NCBI RefSeq assembly: GCF_001421535.1
Contig: NZ_LMKN01000009.1
Coordinates: 700,497 to 764,496 of the forward strand
DNA length: 64,000 nt
Direction of reading: 5' to 3'
From: Sphingomonas sp. Leaf20
Lineage (GTDB): Bacteria; Pseudomonadota; Alphaproteobacteria; Sphingomonadales; Sphingomonadaceae
Shown one piece after another: positions 35,380-44,420 of this stretch (its first letter is position 1; each line of letters starts with the position of its first letter). Position numbers and translations under genes: made by a program. Below the pieces are notes generated by a model. The model was not told the DNA's origin, ran no database searches, and saw nothing but the letters and a program-made list of their open reading frames with translations.

Positions 35380-36530
35380 CCGGCATGAACGAAGGCAGCC
35401 CCGCGATGCTCGGCCACCCGATGATCGCGCAGCCGAACCACGACGAACTCGTCGAGCAGATGTTCGTCCGCGACCTGAAGGTGTTCGTCAGCGGTACGCT
35501 CGAACCGACGCAGCGGGCGGTCGCGCAGAAGCTCGAAGCCGTCGCGCCACTGACCAATAGCAACAGCCCGGTCGAGGATCTGCGCGACCGGATGATGGGC
35601 ATCGAGAGCTTCAAGACCTGGATCGCTCTCAAGCGTGAATCGCAGCGGCACCTGTGGTCCGCGGTGGGCGAAAGCGTCGAGCGTCAGAAGGACAGCCTCG
35701 AGGCACTCAGCCAGATCGCCACGCCGCGCGGTTCGGTCACGCTCGATCCCGATTTCGTCGCGCCGGCCTACATCACCGGTGCCGATATCCATCTGATGCC
35801 GGGCGGTAACGCGCTCGACGACGGATCGCTGCTGCAGGGCGCGGTGATGGATCGCGGTGGAGCGGTGTTCATGCTGGGGCGCAACGGCGGCATGCTCAAC
35901 GACCTGCGCGGACATACCGCGATGGCGCATCTGCCGACCGCCTATCCCGACATGAAGCCGTTGAAGATCCTCGAGATGGGCTGCGGCATCGGCACCAGTG
36001 TCGTGCCCGCCGCGACCTGGTTCCCCGACGCGGAGATCCACGGGATCGATGTCGGGGCGTCGATCCTCCGTTATGCGCATGCACGGGCCGAGCATCTCGG
36101 TGCGCCGATCCACTTCTCGCAGCAGAGCGCCGAGCACACCAACTTTGCCGACGGCAGTTTCGACGTCGTGTTCAGTTGTGTCGTATTACACGAGACATCG
36201 CAGGCGGCCGCGTCGAACATCCTTGCCGAATCGCGTCGCCTGCTCCGGCCGGGTGGCGTCGCGATCCATCTCGAAGTGCCGTTGATGAACACGTTCGGCA
36301 TGATGTGGGAGGAACTGTCCGCCGAGATCGAGGCCGAGTTCAACAACGAACCATATTGGCGCGGTGCATTGTCGGCGGATTACGGCGCGCTGATGGGCGC
36401 TGCGGGGTTCAAGGACGTCAAGGTCGGCTACCAATCGACCGCGTTCGCCGGACCGCATTCGCCGCTCAAGTTCGGCGATACGTCCGATGGCGTGTTCCGG
36501 TCGTGGTTCGTGACCTCCGGCACGGCCTGA
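35376..36530 (+). CDS. SAM-dependent methyltransferase with N-terminal helical domain (copy 1)
   Basis: 384 residues, ATG overlapping the small-protein stop. Residues 1-125 are helical and unlike known methyltransferase caps. A linker motif YITGADIHLMPGG (132-144) is shared with the copy at 49942. The Rossmann core follows: KILEMGCGIGTS (197-208), IHGIDVGAS as the acidic strand, and FDVVFSCVVLHE as motif IV. The LLRPGGVAIHLEVP strand is typical of small-molecule methyltransferases. The substrate is unknown. The association with a degradation cluster suggests that it methylates or demethylates a pathway intermediate, or a thiol leaving group. Confidence 0.85.
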   Translation: MTGMNEGSPAMLGHPMIAQPNHDELVEQMFVRDLKVFVSGTLEPTQRAVAQKLEAVAPLTNSNSPVEDLRDRMMGIESFKTWIALKRESQRHLWSAVGESVERQKDSLEALSQIATPRGSVTLDPDFVAPAYITGADIHLMPGGNALDDGSLLQGAVMDRGGAVFMLGRNGGMLNDLRGHTAMAHLPTAYPDMKPLKILEMGCGIGTSVVPAATWFPDAEIHGIDVGASILRYAHARAEHLGAPIHFSQQSAEHTNFADGSFDVVFSCVVLHETSQAAASNILAESRRLLRPGGVAIHLEVPLMNTFGMMWEELSAEIEAEFNNEPYWRGALSADYGALMGAAGFKDVKVGYQSTAFAGPHSPLKFGDTSDGVFRSWFVTSGTA

Positions 36531-36543
36531 GCGGCCTGCGGAT

Positions 36544-36575
36544 CGACCGTCATCGCACCGCTGCGATGACGGTCG
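36544..36575. terminator. Strong bidirectional terminator-like hairpin
   Basis: A perfect 14-bp stem (CGACCGTCATCGCA and its complement) with a CCGC loop lies between the convergent stops at 36530 and 36578. No long T-run is present. Confidence 0.65.
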
Positions 36576-36577
36576 GT

Positions 36578-37315
36578 CTAGGGCAGCGTCGTCACGGACG
36601 TGAGCTCATAGACGGTCGAAACCTGATCCCAGCGCATGCGCAGGAAGGTGAAATCGGAGTCGCGCACCCATAGATCGGCAGCCGGCCAGTCGTCGCGCCA
36701 GCGGATCGCATAGCGGCGCGCCACGAAGTCCCCCGCGACGACGGATATCGCCTCCCGGCCGAGATAGGCGACATCGATGCGCAGTGGCACCGCCCCACAG
36801 GCTTCGTCGCCGTTCGGAGACACCGAATTGGTGACGGCCGCTATGCCGATGAACCGTCCGGGGTCTTCGGTACCACGGATCGCCGCGATCAGGGCGTCGC
36901 CCTGCAGCGGGTGAAGCCCGAGATAGGGGATGCGGGTCGGCGTGGGCAACGTCACGTTGCTCGCACGGGTCCCGACCCGGGCGGCCATGCGGACGCTGTC
37001 GTCGCCGATGTCGAACCACATCGTCGCATACGGGACCCCGGCCTTGACGATCCGGCAAAACCCGTCGCGCGCACGCCAGTCCGCGTCCATCGCGAGCGTC
37101 ACGTCGCGCAGCAAGGCCTCGTCGTCGATCTCGCACACCGCGCGCAGGACGTGGCCGTCCGCATGATGCAGTATCTCGAACCGCTCGCGCCCGGTGTCCC
37201 GCCCATCAGTGAGATATCCGATCGTCCCGGTCATGCCGCCGGTGACGACGCGTGCCCCCATCCCCGCCGCGAGACCGCCCGGCATATCGTCTGATCCGGG
37301 TCCACGCCGTTCCAT
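36578..37315 (-). CDS. Hypothetical protein
   Basis: 245 residues, ATG 37315 with GGGGAGAG eight bases upstream. No signal peptide or membrane helix is seen. The protein is rich in beta-forming stretches: RFEILHHADGHVLRAVCEID, YATMWFDIGDDSVRMAARVG, then IPYLGLHPLQGDALIAAIRG and YELTSVTTLP at the end. The pattern resembles lipocalin-like or calycin barrels used for small-ligand binding. I cannot name a family. It lies alone on the - strand, convergent with the first methyltransferase module and divergent from the hydratase operon. Confidence 0.6.
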   Translation of the reverse strand: MERRGPGSDDMPGGLAAGMGARVVTGGMTGTIGYLTDGRDTGRERFEILHHADGHVLRAVCEIDDEALLRDVTLAMDADWRARDGFCRIVKAGVPYATMWFDIGDDSVRMAARVGTRASNVTLPTPTRIPYLGLHPLQGDALIAAIRGTEDPGRFIGIAAVTNSVSPNGDEACGAVPLRIDVAYLGREAISVVAGDFVARRYAIRWRDDWPAADLWVRDSDFTFLRMRWDQVSTVYELTSVTTLP

Positions 37316-37545
37316 CGCAACTCTCCCCGCGCATCAGGCGCAGGACGGTTTAGCCGCGCGCGCCACGACCACGGCGCGGCGACGCCGGAGTGTCCACGGT
37401 GCGACCAGGATTTCAGGTGCTATCGTTGGCCAATCGAGCTTCGGGCGATGATTGCTCGGCCGATCGACGGACGCCGCTGATCGCCACACGGATACCCCGT
37501 GGTCAGGACGGGCAAAGACCGTGCCTATCGCCTAGCGTCCCGCCC
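37316..37545. other. Divergent intergenic interval upstream of the first hydratase operon
   Basis: 230 bases between divergent starts. It includes CCACACGGATACCCCGTGG at 37483-37501, a gapped inverted repeat (CCAC/GTGG arms), about 45 bases before the hydratase ATG. No gene is visible. It should hold promoters in both directions. Confidence 0.4.
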
Positions 37546-38949
37546 ATGCCGACGACCCTGTATCAGAAATTGTGGGATGCCCATGTCGTCGTCGACCTGC
37601 CGGGCGACGATGCGCTGCTGTATATCGATCGTCACCTCGTCCACGAGGTCAGCAGCCCGCAGGCGTTCCAGTCGCTGCGCGATGCGGGGCGGCGACTGCG
37701 ACGTCCGCAGACCCATCTCGCCGTCGCCGACCATGCCGTACCGACCAGCGCGCGCGGCACGCGCATTGCCGACCCGCAGGCCGCCGCACAGGTCGATGAG
37801 CTCGAAACCAACGCCGCCGCCTTTGCGGTACCATATCGGGCGCTCGAGGGCGATGGACAGGGGATCGTCCACGTCATCGGTCCCGAGTCGGGGTTCACGC
37901 TGCCCGGCATCACGATGGTCTGTGGCGACAGCCATACGACCACGCACGGCGCGTTCGGCGCGCTCGCGTTCGGGATCGGTGCCAGCGAATGCGGGACGGT
38001 CATGGCCGCGCAGAGCCTGAAACAAATACGCGCCAAGACGATGCGCGTCGATCTGGTCGGCACGCTGTCGCCGTTCGTCTCCGCCAAGGACGTCGCGCTT
38101 GCCTTCATCGCCAAGGTCGGTGCGCTGGGTGCAGCGGGTCACGCGGTCGAATATGCCGGCCCGGCGGTCGCCGCCATGTCGATGGCCGCGCGCATGACGC
38201 TGTGCAACATGACGATCGAAGCAGGCGGCCGGATCGGCCTGATCGGACCCGATGATACGACCTTCGCCTATCTCAAGGGGCGCGAGATGGCACCGGCCGG
38301 CACAATGTGGACGCGTGCGGTCGAGTACTGGCGCACGCTTCGCTCCGATAGGGATGCGGTGTTCGACACGATCGTGACGATCGACCTGTCGGACATTGCC
38401 CCGCATGTCAGCTGGGGCACCAGCCCCGAGGATTGCGCGCCCGTGACCGAAACCGTGCCCGATCCCGCGACGATCGCCGATCCCGGGGTGCGCCGCCGCG
38501 TGGAAAAGGCGCTCGCCTATATGGGCTTAGCGGGCGGAACGCCGCTGGATACCATCGCCATCGACCGTGTGTTCATCGGGTCCTGTACCAACGGCCGCAT
38601 CGAGGATCTACGATCGGCGGCGGATGTCGTCGCAGGCCGGCGCATTGCACCAGGGGTCAGCGGCATCGTCGTTCCCGGATCGACCGCGACCAAGCATCAG
38701 GCCGAGGCCGAAGGGCTCGACGCGATCTTTCGAGCGGCCGGGTTCGAATGGCGACATGCCGGTTGTTCGATGTGCGTCGCGATGAACGACGACCGCCTCG
38801 CGCCCGGCGAGCGCAGTGCCTCAACCTCCAATCGCAATTTCGAAGGGCGCCAGGGCCCCGGAGGTCGCACGCACCTGATGAGTCCCGCAATGGCAGCAGC
38901 GGCGGGGATCGTCGGGCACCTCGTCGACGTCCGCGAGCTGGGATCCTGA
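37546..38949 (+). CDS. Aconitase-superfamily hydratase, large subunit (LeuC-like, copy 1)
   Basis: 467 residues, ATG 37546. It has the LeuC layout: [12 protein letters not shown] at the start, [20 protein letters not shown], the iron-sulfur cysteines in [13 protein letters not shown] and GCSMCVAMN, and [10 protein letters not shown] near the end. Its small subunit follows after one base. The family includes isopropylmalate isomerase, homoaconitase, citraconate hydratase and 2,3-dimethylmaleate hydratase. Adjacent amidase, CoA-transferase and lyase genes, and a second diverged pair nearby, favour a catabolic hydratase of a substituted maleate over leucine synthesis; no leuA or leuB is present. 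Confidence 0.9.
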   Translation: MPTTLYQKLWDAHVVVDLPGDDALLYIDRHLVHEVSSPQAFQSLRDAGRRLRRPQTHLAVADHAVPTSARGTRIADPQAAAQVDELETNAAAFAVPYRALEGDGQGIVHVIGPESGFTLPGITMVCGDSHTTTHGAFGALAFGIGASECGTVMAAQSLKQIRAKTMRVDLVGTLSPFVSAKDVALAFIAKVGALGAAGHAVEYAGPAVAAMSMAARMTLCNMTIEAGGRIGLIGPDDTTFAYLKGREMAPAGTMWTRAVEYWRTLRSDRDAVFDTIVTIDLSDIAPHVSWGTSPEDCAPVTETVPDPATIADPGVRRRVEKALAYMGLAGGTPLDTIAIDRVFIGSCTNGRIEDLRSAADVVAGRRIAPGVSGIVVPGSTATKHQAEAEGLDAIFRAAGFEWRHAGCSMCVAMNDDRLAPGERSASTSNRNFEGRQGPGGRTHLMSPAMAAAAGIVGHLVDVRELGS

Positions 38950-38950
38950 C

Positions 38951-39574
38951 ATGCAGCCCTTTACCCGCCTTTGCGGAACCGCCGCCGCGTTGCTCGAAGA
39001 GAATATCGACACCGACATCATCTTTCCCGCGCGTTTTCTCCTCATCACCGACCGGCACGGGCTCGGCCGTTATGCGTTCCACGACCGGCGCTTCGATACG
39101 CAGGGTGAAGAAATCGCATCGTTCGTAATAAACCAAATGCCGTGGCGAGATGCACCGATCCTGATTACGGGTGCGAACTTCGGTTCCGGGTCGAGCCGCG
39201 AACAGGCGGTCTGGGCGCTGCTCGGCCAAGGCATCCGCTGCGTCGTCGCACAAAGCTTCGGCGAGATCTTCTACGGCAACTGCTTCCGCAACGGAGTGCT
39301 GCCGATCGTCCTGAGCCTCGCGACCATCGCAGCGCTGGCCGCCGCAGCACAAAGTGGACAGCCGTTCATCATCGACCTGGAGACGCAGACGATCCACGTC
39401 GGCGACGCGCCACCCCTCGCATTCGAGATCGCCGCGCAACACCGACTCGCTCTGCTCAACGGGTGGGACGAGACCGACATGATCCTGAACGCGCGCGGCG
39501 ACGCCATCGCGGCTTTCGAGGACCGCCACCGACGTATTCAGCCCTGGCTGTTCGAGACGGAAGAACCATCATGA
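38951..39574 (+). CDS. Aconitase-superfamily hydratase, small subunit (LeuD-like, copy 1)
   Basis: 207 residues, starting one base after the large-subunit stop. The swivelling domain is intact: ENIDTDIIFPARFL at 17-30, GANFGSGSSREQAVWAL near 80, and NCFRNGVLPIVLS. GSGSSREQ carries the substrate-binding Ser/Arg pair. It pairs with the preceding LeuC-like protein. Its stop overlaps the amidase start (ATGA), so amide hydrolysis and hydration are co-expressed. Confidence 0.9.
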   Translation: MQPFTRLCGTAAALLEENIDTDIIFPARFLLITDRHGLGRYAFHDRRFDTQGEEIASFVINQMPWRDAPILITGANFGSGSSREQAVWALLGQGIRCVVAQSFGEIFYGNCFRNGVLPIVLSLATIAALAAAAQSGQPFIIDLETQTIHVGDAPPLAFEIAAQHRLALLNGWDETDMILNARGDAIAAFEDRHRRIQPWLFETEEPS

Positions 39575-40206
39575 GCGACGATCTGACCGCCAATTATGCA
39601 GGCGTCTACGGCACCAAAGTCGGCTTCGGACGCCGCCCCGCGCTGCTGATGATCGATTTCTGCCAAGGCTATTTCGACCCGGCCTGCGACCTGTACTCGG
39701 GCGTCGAGGACGCGCTGGCCTCTGCGCTCCGGGTACGCGCGGCGGCACGGGCGGCGGGGGTTCCAGTGATACTGACCAACGTCGTCTATCATCCCAGCGC
39801 GATCGATGGCGGCCGCTTCTACGAAAAGGCCGCACCGCTCCGTCACTTCCTGAAGGGCAACCCGATGGGTGCATGGCCCGAGGGGCTGACGCCCGAGCCG
39901 GACGAGCTCGTCATCTCGAAGCAATATCCGAGCGCGTTTTTCGGCACCTCGCTCGCGTCGACGCTGACCGCGATGGGGATCGACAGCGTGCTACTGACCG
40001 GCCTGACGACGAGCGGCTGTATTCGCGCGAGCTGCGTCGATGCGATGTCGCATGGGTTCCGCACGACCGTCGTCGCCGACGCGTGCGGCGATCGTCATGC
40101 CGCGCCGCACGAGGCGAACCTGTTCGACATGAACGCCAAATATGCCGATGTCGTCGGCGAGGATGATGTCGTGGCATTCCTCGGCGGGGTCGCTCAGCCG
40201 AGGTAG
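39571..40206 (+). CDS. Isochorismatase-like cysteine amidase (copy 1)
   Basis: 211 residues, ATGA overlap. The triad is complete: Asp in LLMIDFCQGYFD, Lys in ISKQYPSAFFGTSLA, and Cys in LTGLTTSGCIRASCVDA, with the cis-peptide region before it. The YPSAFFGT pattern resembles N-carbamoylsarcosine amidase and maleamate amidase (NicF) more than isochorismatase. It hydrolyses an amide or carbamoyl group to release ammonia. Placed after a LeuCD pair, a maleamate-like half-amide is a good guess. Its 3' end overlaps the convergent second LeuD-like gene by 13 bases. Confidence 0.9.
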   Translation: MSDDLTANYAGVYGTKVGFGRRPALLMIDFCQGYFDPACDLYSGVEDALASALRVRAAARAAGVPVILTNVVYHPSAIDGGRFYEKAAPLRHFLKGNPMGAWPEGLTPEPDELVISKQYPSAFFGTSLASTLTAMGIDSVLLTGLTTSGCIRASCVDAMSHGFRTTVVADACGDRHAAPHEANLFDMNAKYADVVGEDDVVAFLGGVAQPR

Positions 40207-40817
40207 ACCCAGCCGCGGCGCATGCGATCGGCGGCGACGAAGCCGTCGATCTCGGCACGGCGCTTCAGTGTCAGGTCGATCGCATCGAGCCCGTCCAGCA
40301 GCATCTCCTTCGCCTCGTCCGCGATCGGGAAGGCGTGGACGGTACCGTCCGGACCGGTCAGGACTTGCGTCGGCAAATCGACGGTGATGCGCAATCCCTG
40401 CGGATCCAGCGCGAGCGCGGTCGCCAGCGACGCTATCGCCCCTGGCTCGAGCGTGACGGGCACGATGCCGTTGCGGATGCAATTCCCCTGGAAGATCGGG
40501 TTGAACGACGACGCGACGATCACCCGGATGCCGTATTCCGCAAGCGCCCACGCGGCGTGTTCGCGACTGGAGCCGCAGCCGAAATTTGCGCCACCCAGGA
40601 TGATCCGGGTGTCTGCATAGGCGGGCTGGTTCAGGACGAAGCTGGGATCGAGATCGCGCGTGCCGATGCCGATATAGCGCCATCCCGCGAACAGCCCGTC
40701 AGCCAGGCCGGTCTTCGACACCGACCGCATCTCACGCGAGGGAATGATCGCGTCCGTGTCGATATTGTCGCGCAGCAATGGCGCGGCGGCGGCGGTCAGG
40801 CGAGTAAAGGGTTCCAT
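40194..40817 (-). CDS. Aconitase-superfamily hydratase, small subunit (LeuD-like, copy 2)
   Basis: 207 residues. DNIDTDAIIPSREMRSVSKT at 17-36 and GANFGCGSSREHAAWALAEY are the family motifs, and NCIRNGIVPVTL follows. The loop after the IDTDAIIP strand (SREM with SVSKTGLADGLF) resembles catabolic members and differs from copy 1 (ARFLLITDRHGLG), so the two hydratases probably take different substrates. It starts three bases after its large subunit and is convergent with the amidase gene. Confidence 0.9.
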   Translation of the reverse strand: MEPFTRLTAAAAPLLRDNIDTDAIIPSREMRSVSKTGLADGLFAGWRYIGIGTRDLDPSFVLNQPAYADTRIILGGANFGCGSSREHAAWALAEYGIRVIVASSFNPIFQGNCIRNGIVPVTLEPGAIASLATALALDPQGLRITVDLPTQVLTGPDGTVHAFPIADEAKEMLLDGLDAIDLTLKRRAEIDGFVAADRMRRGWVYLG

Positions 40818-40820
40818 TGC

Positions 40821-42194
40821 TCAACGCTCCAACACACGGGGGTCGGCGATCCGGCCCGCGATCGCGCTGGCGGCCACCGTCTCCGGACTGGCGAGATGCG
40901 AGCGGGTTTCGGGGCCTTGCCGGCTTTCGAAATTGCGGTTGGTCGACGTCACGACCCGCTCGCGTGCGCCGAAGCTCTCGCCGCCTGCGAAGAAGCACAT
41001 CGAGCAGCCGGACTCGCGCCACTCGAAACCGGCGGCGCGAAAGATCCGGTCGAGCCCCTCGGCTTCGGCGGCATGCTTGACCGCGGTCGAGCCGGGGACG
41101 CAGATCGCGCGCACGCCATCGGCTACCTTGCGCCCGTCGAGCAGCGCGGCGGCGCGGCGGAGGTCGGACAGGCGGCTGTTCGTGCAGGAACCGATAAAGG
41201 CGGCGTCGATCGGCAGACCCAGCAGCGCGTCACCGGCCGCCAAACCCATATAGGCGAGCGCGCGGGCAGGCGCGTCGGCGGGCACCCTGCCGTCGAGCCC
41301 TACCGAATCCTGCGGGCTGATCCCCCAGCTTATCGTCGGCGCGACCTGAGTGGCATCGATCGCGATCTCCGCGTCGAACACCGCGTCGGCATCGGTGGCG
41401 AGCGTTCGCCAATAGGCGACGGCGTCGTCCCAGGCGGCGTCGCCCGGCGCGTGTGGACGGCCCTTCAGATAGCCAAAGACCATGTCGTCGGCAGCGATGA
41501 TCGCCGTGAAGGCGGAGAATTCGGTTGCCATGTTACACAGCGTCATGCGCGCCTCGACGTCGAGCGCGCGGACCGTGTCGCCAGCATATTCGACGACATG
41601 CCCATGCCCCCCACTCGACCCGTGCTTCGCCAGGATGTGAAGCGCGAGATCCTTGGCGGTCACGCCGCGCCCCAGTTCGCCCGAGATCGTAACGCGCATC
41701 GTCTTGGGCTTCAGCACGCGGAGAGTTCGGGTGGCGAGCGCATGTTCGGCCTCGGTCGAGCCGATGCCCCACGCCAACGCGCCGAGCGCGCCTTGCGTGC
41801 AGGTGTGGCTGTCGGGGCAGACAAGCGTCGCACCGGGCAGGACGATAGCCTGTTCGGGGCTGATGACGTGAACGATCCCCTGCCCCGGATCGCCGATGTC
41901 GAACAGTGTGATGCCGGCCGCGTTGGCTTCGGCGCGAGTGACGCGGATGAAGTCGGTGCCGGTCGGCATGATCGTGCGATCCGTCCGGCCGGGCAGCGTG
42001 TCGACGACGTGATCCATCGTCGCGAAAACCTGCCGTGGGGCCGCGACCTGGCGGCCGGCTTCCGCAAGGCTTTGCAGTGCGATGCCGCCGGTGCGTTCGT
42101 GGAGGAGGACGCGGTCGATCAGGATCAACCCACCATCCGCGAGCGGCGCGACCTCGTGATCGCGCCAGATCTTCTCGAAGATCGTCAGGCCCAT
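40821..42194 (-). CDS. Aconitase-superfamily hydratase, large subunit (LeuC-like, copy 2)
   Basis: 457 residues, ATG 42194, two bases after the CoA-transferase stop. TIFEKIWRDHEVAPL begins the protein. The iron-sulfur cysteines are in FIGSCTNSRLSDL and GCSMCFFAGGE, with CPDSHTCTQGALGALAWGIG and TSTNRNFESRQGP as further signatures. It is clearly diverged from copy 1 and on the opposite strand, so it is not a recent tandem duplicate. It forms an operon with the CoA-transferase upstream and LeuD copy 2 downstream, suggesting that it hydrates an acid made or used by the CoA-dependent branch. Confidence 0.9.
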   Translation of the reverse strand: MGLTIFEKIWRDHEVAPLADGGLILIDRVLLHERTGGIALQSLAEAGRQVAAPRQVFATMDHVVDTLPGRTDRTIMPTGTDFIRVTRAEANAAGITLFDIGDPGQGIVHVISPEQAIVLPGATLVCPDSHTCTQGALGALAWGIGSTEAEHALATRTLRVLKPKTMRVTISGELGRGVTAKDLALHILAKHGSSGGHGHVVEYAGDTVRALDVEARMTLCNMATEFSAFTAIIAADDMVFGYLKGRPHAPGDAAWDDAVAYWRTLATDADAVFDAEIAIDATQVAPTISWGISPQDSVGLDGRVPADAPARALAYMGLAAGDALLGLPIDAAFIGSCTNSRLSDLRRAAALLDGRKVADGVRAICVPGSTAVKHAAEAEGLDRIFRAAGFEWRESGCSMCFFAGGESFGARERVVTSTNRNFESRQGPETRSHLASPETVAASAIAGRIADPRVLER

Positions 42195-42196
42195 CG

Positions 42197-43396
42197 TCAG
42201 GCCACCGCGCCGGACGTGAACAGCGCGTCGATGGTGTCGTTCGACATGCCTGCGTCCAAGAGGAGCGCGCGCGAATCGGCACCAGGGTCGCCAAGGTCGT
42301 GGCGGACGCCGAAGCGTTCGCCGTCGACCTCGATCGGCAGCGCGGGAAGGCGAGCCGGCGTCCCATCCGGCAGGTGCAGATCGACCAGGCCGCCTTGCGC
42401 ATTAAGGTGGAGGTCGTCGAACAGATCCTCGGGCCGGGCGATCGGCGCGACCGGCAAGCCGACCGCCTCGCACTTCGCGAGCAGCACGTCGCGATCGATG
42501 TCGGCGAACATCGCACGGATTCGCGGCAGGATGCGGTCGCGCGCAAGCACGCGGTCGTTGTTGAGCGCCAGCGTCTCGTCGCTTGCGAAATCGTCGAGCG
42601 CGAATGCGGTGCAGAACGCGACCCATTGCTGGTCGCTGACGACGCCGACGAAGATCTGGCCCTCGCCGGCGGTCGCGAACACGTCGTAGATCGCCCATGC
42701 CGAGACGCGGGCCGGCATCGGTGCGGCCGCGGTGCCGGTGACCGCCTTCTGCGCCATGTGCTGGCCGACGAGGAAGGCCGTGGTCTCGAACAGCGAGCAT
42801 TTTACCTGGCCGCCCGCGCCGGTGCGGTGGCGGCGTTCGAGCAGGCCGAGGATGCCGATCACGCCGAACATCCCGCCGGTGACGTCGATCACCGATGCCC
42901 CCGCGCGGAGCGGTCGTCCGGGCGGTCCCGTCATGTAGGCGAGCCCGCCCATCATCTGTGCGACTTCGTCGAGTGCTGTGCGGTTCTCGTACGGACCCGC
43001 GAGGAAGCCCTTGGCCGAGCAATAGATCAGACCGGGATTGTCCGCCGACAGGGCGTCGTAGCCGAGTCCGAGCCGGTCGAGCGCGCCAGGCCGGAAATTC
43101 TCGACGACGATGTCCGCGGCCGCCGCCAGCGCACGAGCGGCCGCGATACCGCCGTCGGATTTGAGGTCGAGGCAGACGCTGCGTTTGTTGCGGTTATACA
43201 TCGGGTAATAACCTGCGCCCGAGCCGAGCAGCCGGCGTGTGCGGTCGCCGCCGATCGGCTCGACGCGGATCACGTCGGCGCCCATGTCGCCGAGGATCAG
43301 CCCGGTCGACGGGCCCATCACCATGTGGGTGAACTCGACGACCTTGAGGCCCGCCAGCGGCAGCCCGCTGAGCGGGGACATTTCCGTATCCGACAT
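42197..43396 (-). CDS. CaiB/BaiF-type (class III) CoA-transferase
   Basis: 399 residues from ATG 43396, behind AGGAGAAAG. The N-terminal family pattern is LAGLKVVEFTHMVMGPSTGL, then ADVIRVEPIGGDRTR and YNRNKRSVCLDLKS. The catalytic Asp lies in ALDEVAQMMGGLAYMTGPPG or the ASVIDVTGGM segment, and the hinge motif GGQVKCSLFETTAFLVG is present. Class III enzymes move CoA between carboxylic acids, for example citramalate, itaconate or mesaconate. It is divergent from an HMG-CoA-lyase-like gene, so together they could activate and cleave a branched C5-C6 acid. Confidence 0.92.
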   Translation of the reverse strand: MSDTEMSPLSGLPLAGLKVVEFTHMVMGPSTGLILGDMGADVIRVEPIGGDRTRRLLGSGAGYYPMYNRNKRSVCLDLKSDGGIAAARALAAAADIVVENFRPGALDRLGLGYDALSADNPGLIYCSAKGFLAGPYENRTALDEVAQMMGGLAYMTGPPGRPLRAGASVIDVTGGMFGVIGILGLLERRHRTGAGGQVKCSLFETTAFLVGQHMAQKAVTGTAAAPMPARVSAWAIYDVFATAGEGQIFVGVVSDQQWVAFCTAFALDDFASDETLALNNDRVLARDRILPRIRAMFADIDRDVLLAKCEAVGLPVAPIARPEDLFDDLHLNAQGGLVDLHLPDGTPARLPALPIEVDGERFGVRHDLGDPGADSRALLLDAGMSNDTIDALFTSGAVA

Positions 43397-43487
43397 CCGG
43401 TCACTTTCTCCTGATCCGTCGCCACCCTGCCGCGCCCGCGTCATCGCTGGCCACCACGCTGAGACGACTATCCGAGGACCGGAAAAA
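43397..43487. promoter_or_regulatory. Divergent promoter region for CoA-transferase and lyase operons
   Basis: Ninety-one bases between divergent ATGs, each with its own ribosome site (AGGAGAAAG and GGAAAAA-type). No copy of the 19-bp motif found further right occurs here. Confidence 0.45.
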
Positions 43488-44420
43488 ATGACCGATATCG
43501 ATATAGTGGTAAGCGAAGTCGGCCCGCGGGACGGCTTGCAGAGTATCACCCGGATCATGCCGACCGCGGCGAAGAAGGCATGGATCACGGCCGAAGCGGC
43601 AGCGGGGCTGCTCGAGATCGAGGTTGGCAGCTTCGTGCCGGCGAAACTTCTGCCGCAACTCGCCGACACTGCCGAGATCGTCGCGCACGCCCGCACCATT
43701 CCAGGCTTGACGGTCGCGGTCCTCGTGCCGAATGCCAAGGGCGCGGCTGCGGCGATCGCGGCGGGCGCGCACAAGATCACGCTGCCGCTGTCGGTCAGCG
43801 AGACGCACAGCCTGGCAAATCTTCGGCGGACGCACGCGCAGGTGCTGGCCGAGGCGGAAACGATTGCGGACATGATCAAGGCCGTGCCCAACGGCGAGCG
43901 CCCGCATTTCGAGGGATCGCTGTCGACCGTGTTCGGCTGCACGCTGGAGGGGACCATCCCCGATGCGCAAATCGCGCGGCTGGCGGAGGGACTGATGGTG
44001 GCTGGGTGTGACGAGGTCGGGCTGTCGGATACGACCGGCTACGCCAACCCGTCCGCGGTCAAACGACTGATCGCGCTGGTGAAGTCGGCGGCCGGCGATG
44101 ACGCGCTGACCGGAATCCACCTGCATAATACACGCGGGCTTGGCCTCGCGAACGCCCTGATGGCGCTGGAATGTGGACTGACGACGCTGGATTCGTCGCT
44201 CGGCGGACTCGGCGGGTGCCCGTTCGCGCCAGGCGCGTCAGGCAACATCGTCACCGAGGACTTGTGCTTCATGCTCGCCGCGATGGGCCTGCGGACCGGG
44301 ATCGACCTCGACGCACTGGTCGCTGTGCGGTCAATCCTATCCGATGCTTTGCCGGGTGAGCCGCTGTTCGGCTTCCTTCCCGACGCGGGTCTTCCGCTCG
44401 GCTGGAAGGACGCGGCATGA
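43488..44420 (+). CDS. HMG-CoA lyase-like enzyme
   Basis: 310 residues from ATG 43488. SEVGPRDGLQ at 9-18, EVGSFVPAKLLPQLAD, ITLPLSVSETHSLANLRRTH, SDTTGYANP, GIHLHNTRGLGLAN, and the active-site Cys loop GLGGCPFAPGASGN near 240-253 are all present. The enzyme cleaves 3-hydroxy-3-methylacyl-CoA to an acyl-CoA and a keto acid or aldehyde in a metal-dependent TIM barrel. It faces the CoA-transferase across a shared promoter region and overlaps an amidase gene downstream, so a citramalyl- or HMG-type CoA ester from the ring's carbon skeleton is likely. Confidence 0.93.
   Translation: MTDIDIVVSEVGPRDGLQSITRIMPTAAKKAWITAEAAAGLLEIEVGSFVPAKLLPQLADTAEIVAHARTIPGLTVAVLVPNAKGAAAAIAAGAHKITLPLSVSETHSLANLRRTHAQVLAEAETIADMIKAVPNGERPHFEGSLSTVFGCTLEGTIPDAQIARLAEGLMVAGCDEVGLSDTTGYANPSAVKRLIALVKSAAGDDALTGIHLHNTRGLGLANALMALECGLTTLDSSLGGLGGCPFAPGASGNIVTEDLCFMLAAMGLRTGIDLDALVAVRSILSDALPGEPLFGFLPDAGLPLGWKDAA

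Noticed and set aside
37546..39574. Leucine biosynthesis leuCD
   Set aside because: No leuA or leuB is nearby, a second diverged pair lies on the opposite strand, and the downstream gene is an amidase; a catabolic hydratase fits better, though this needs phylogeny.
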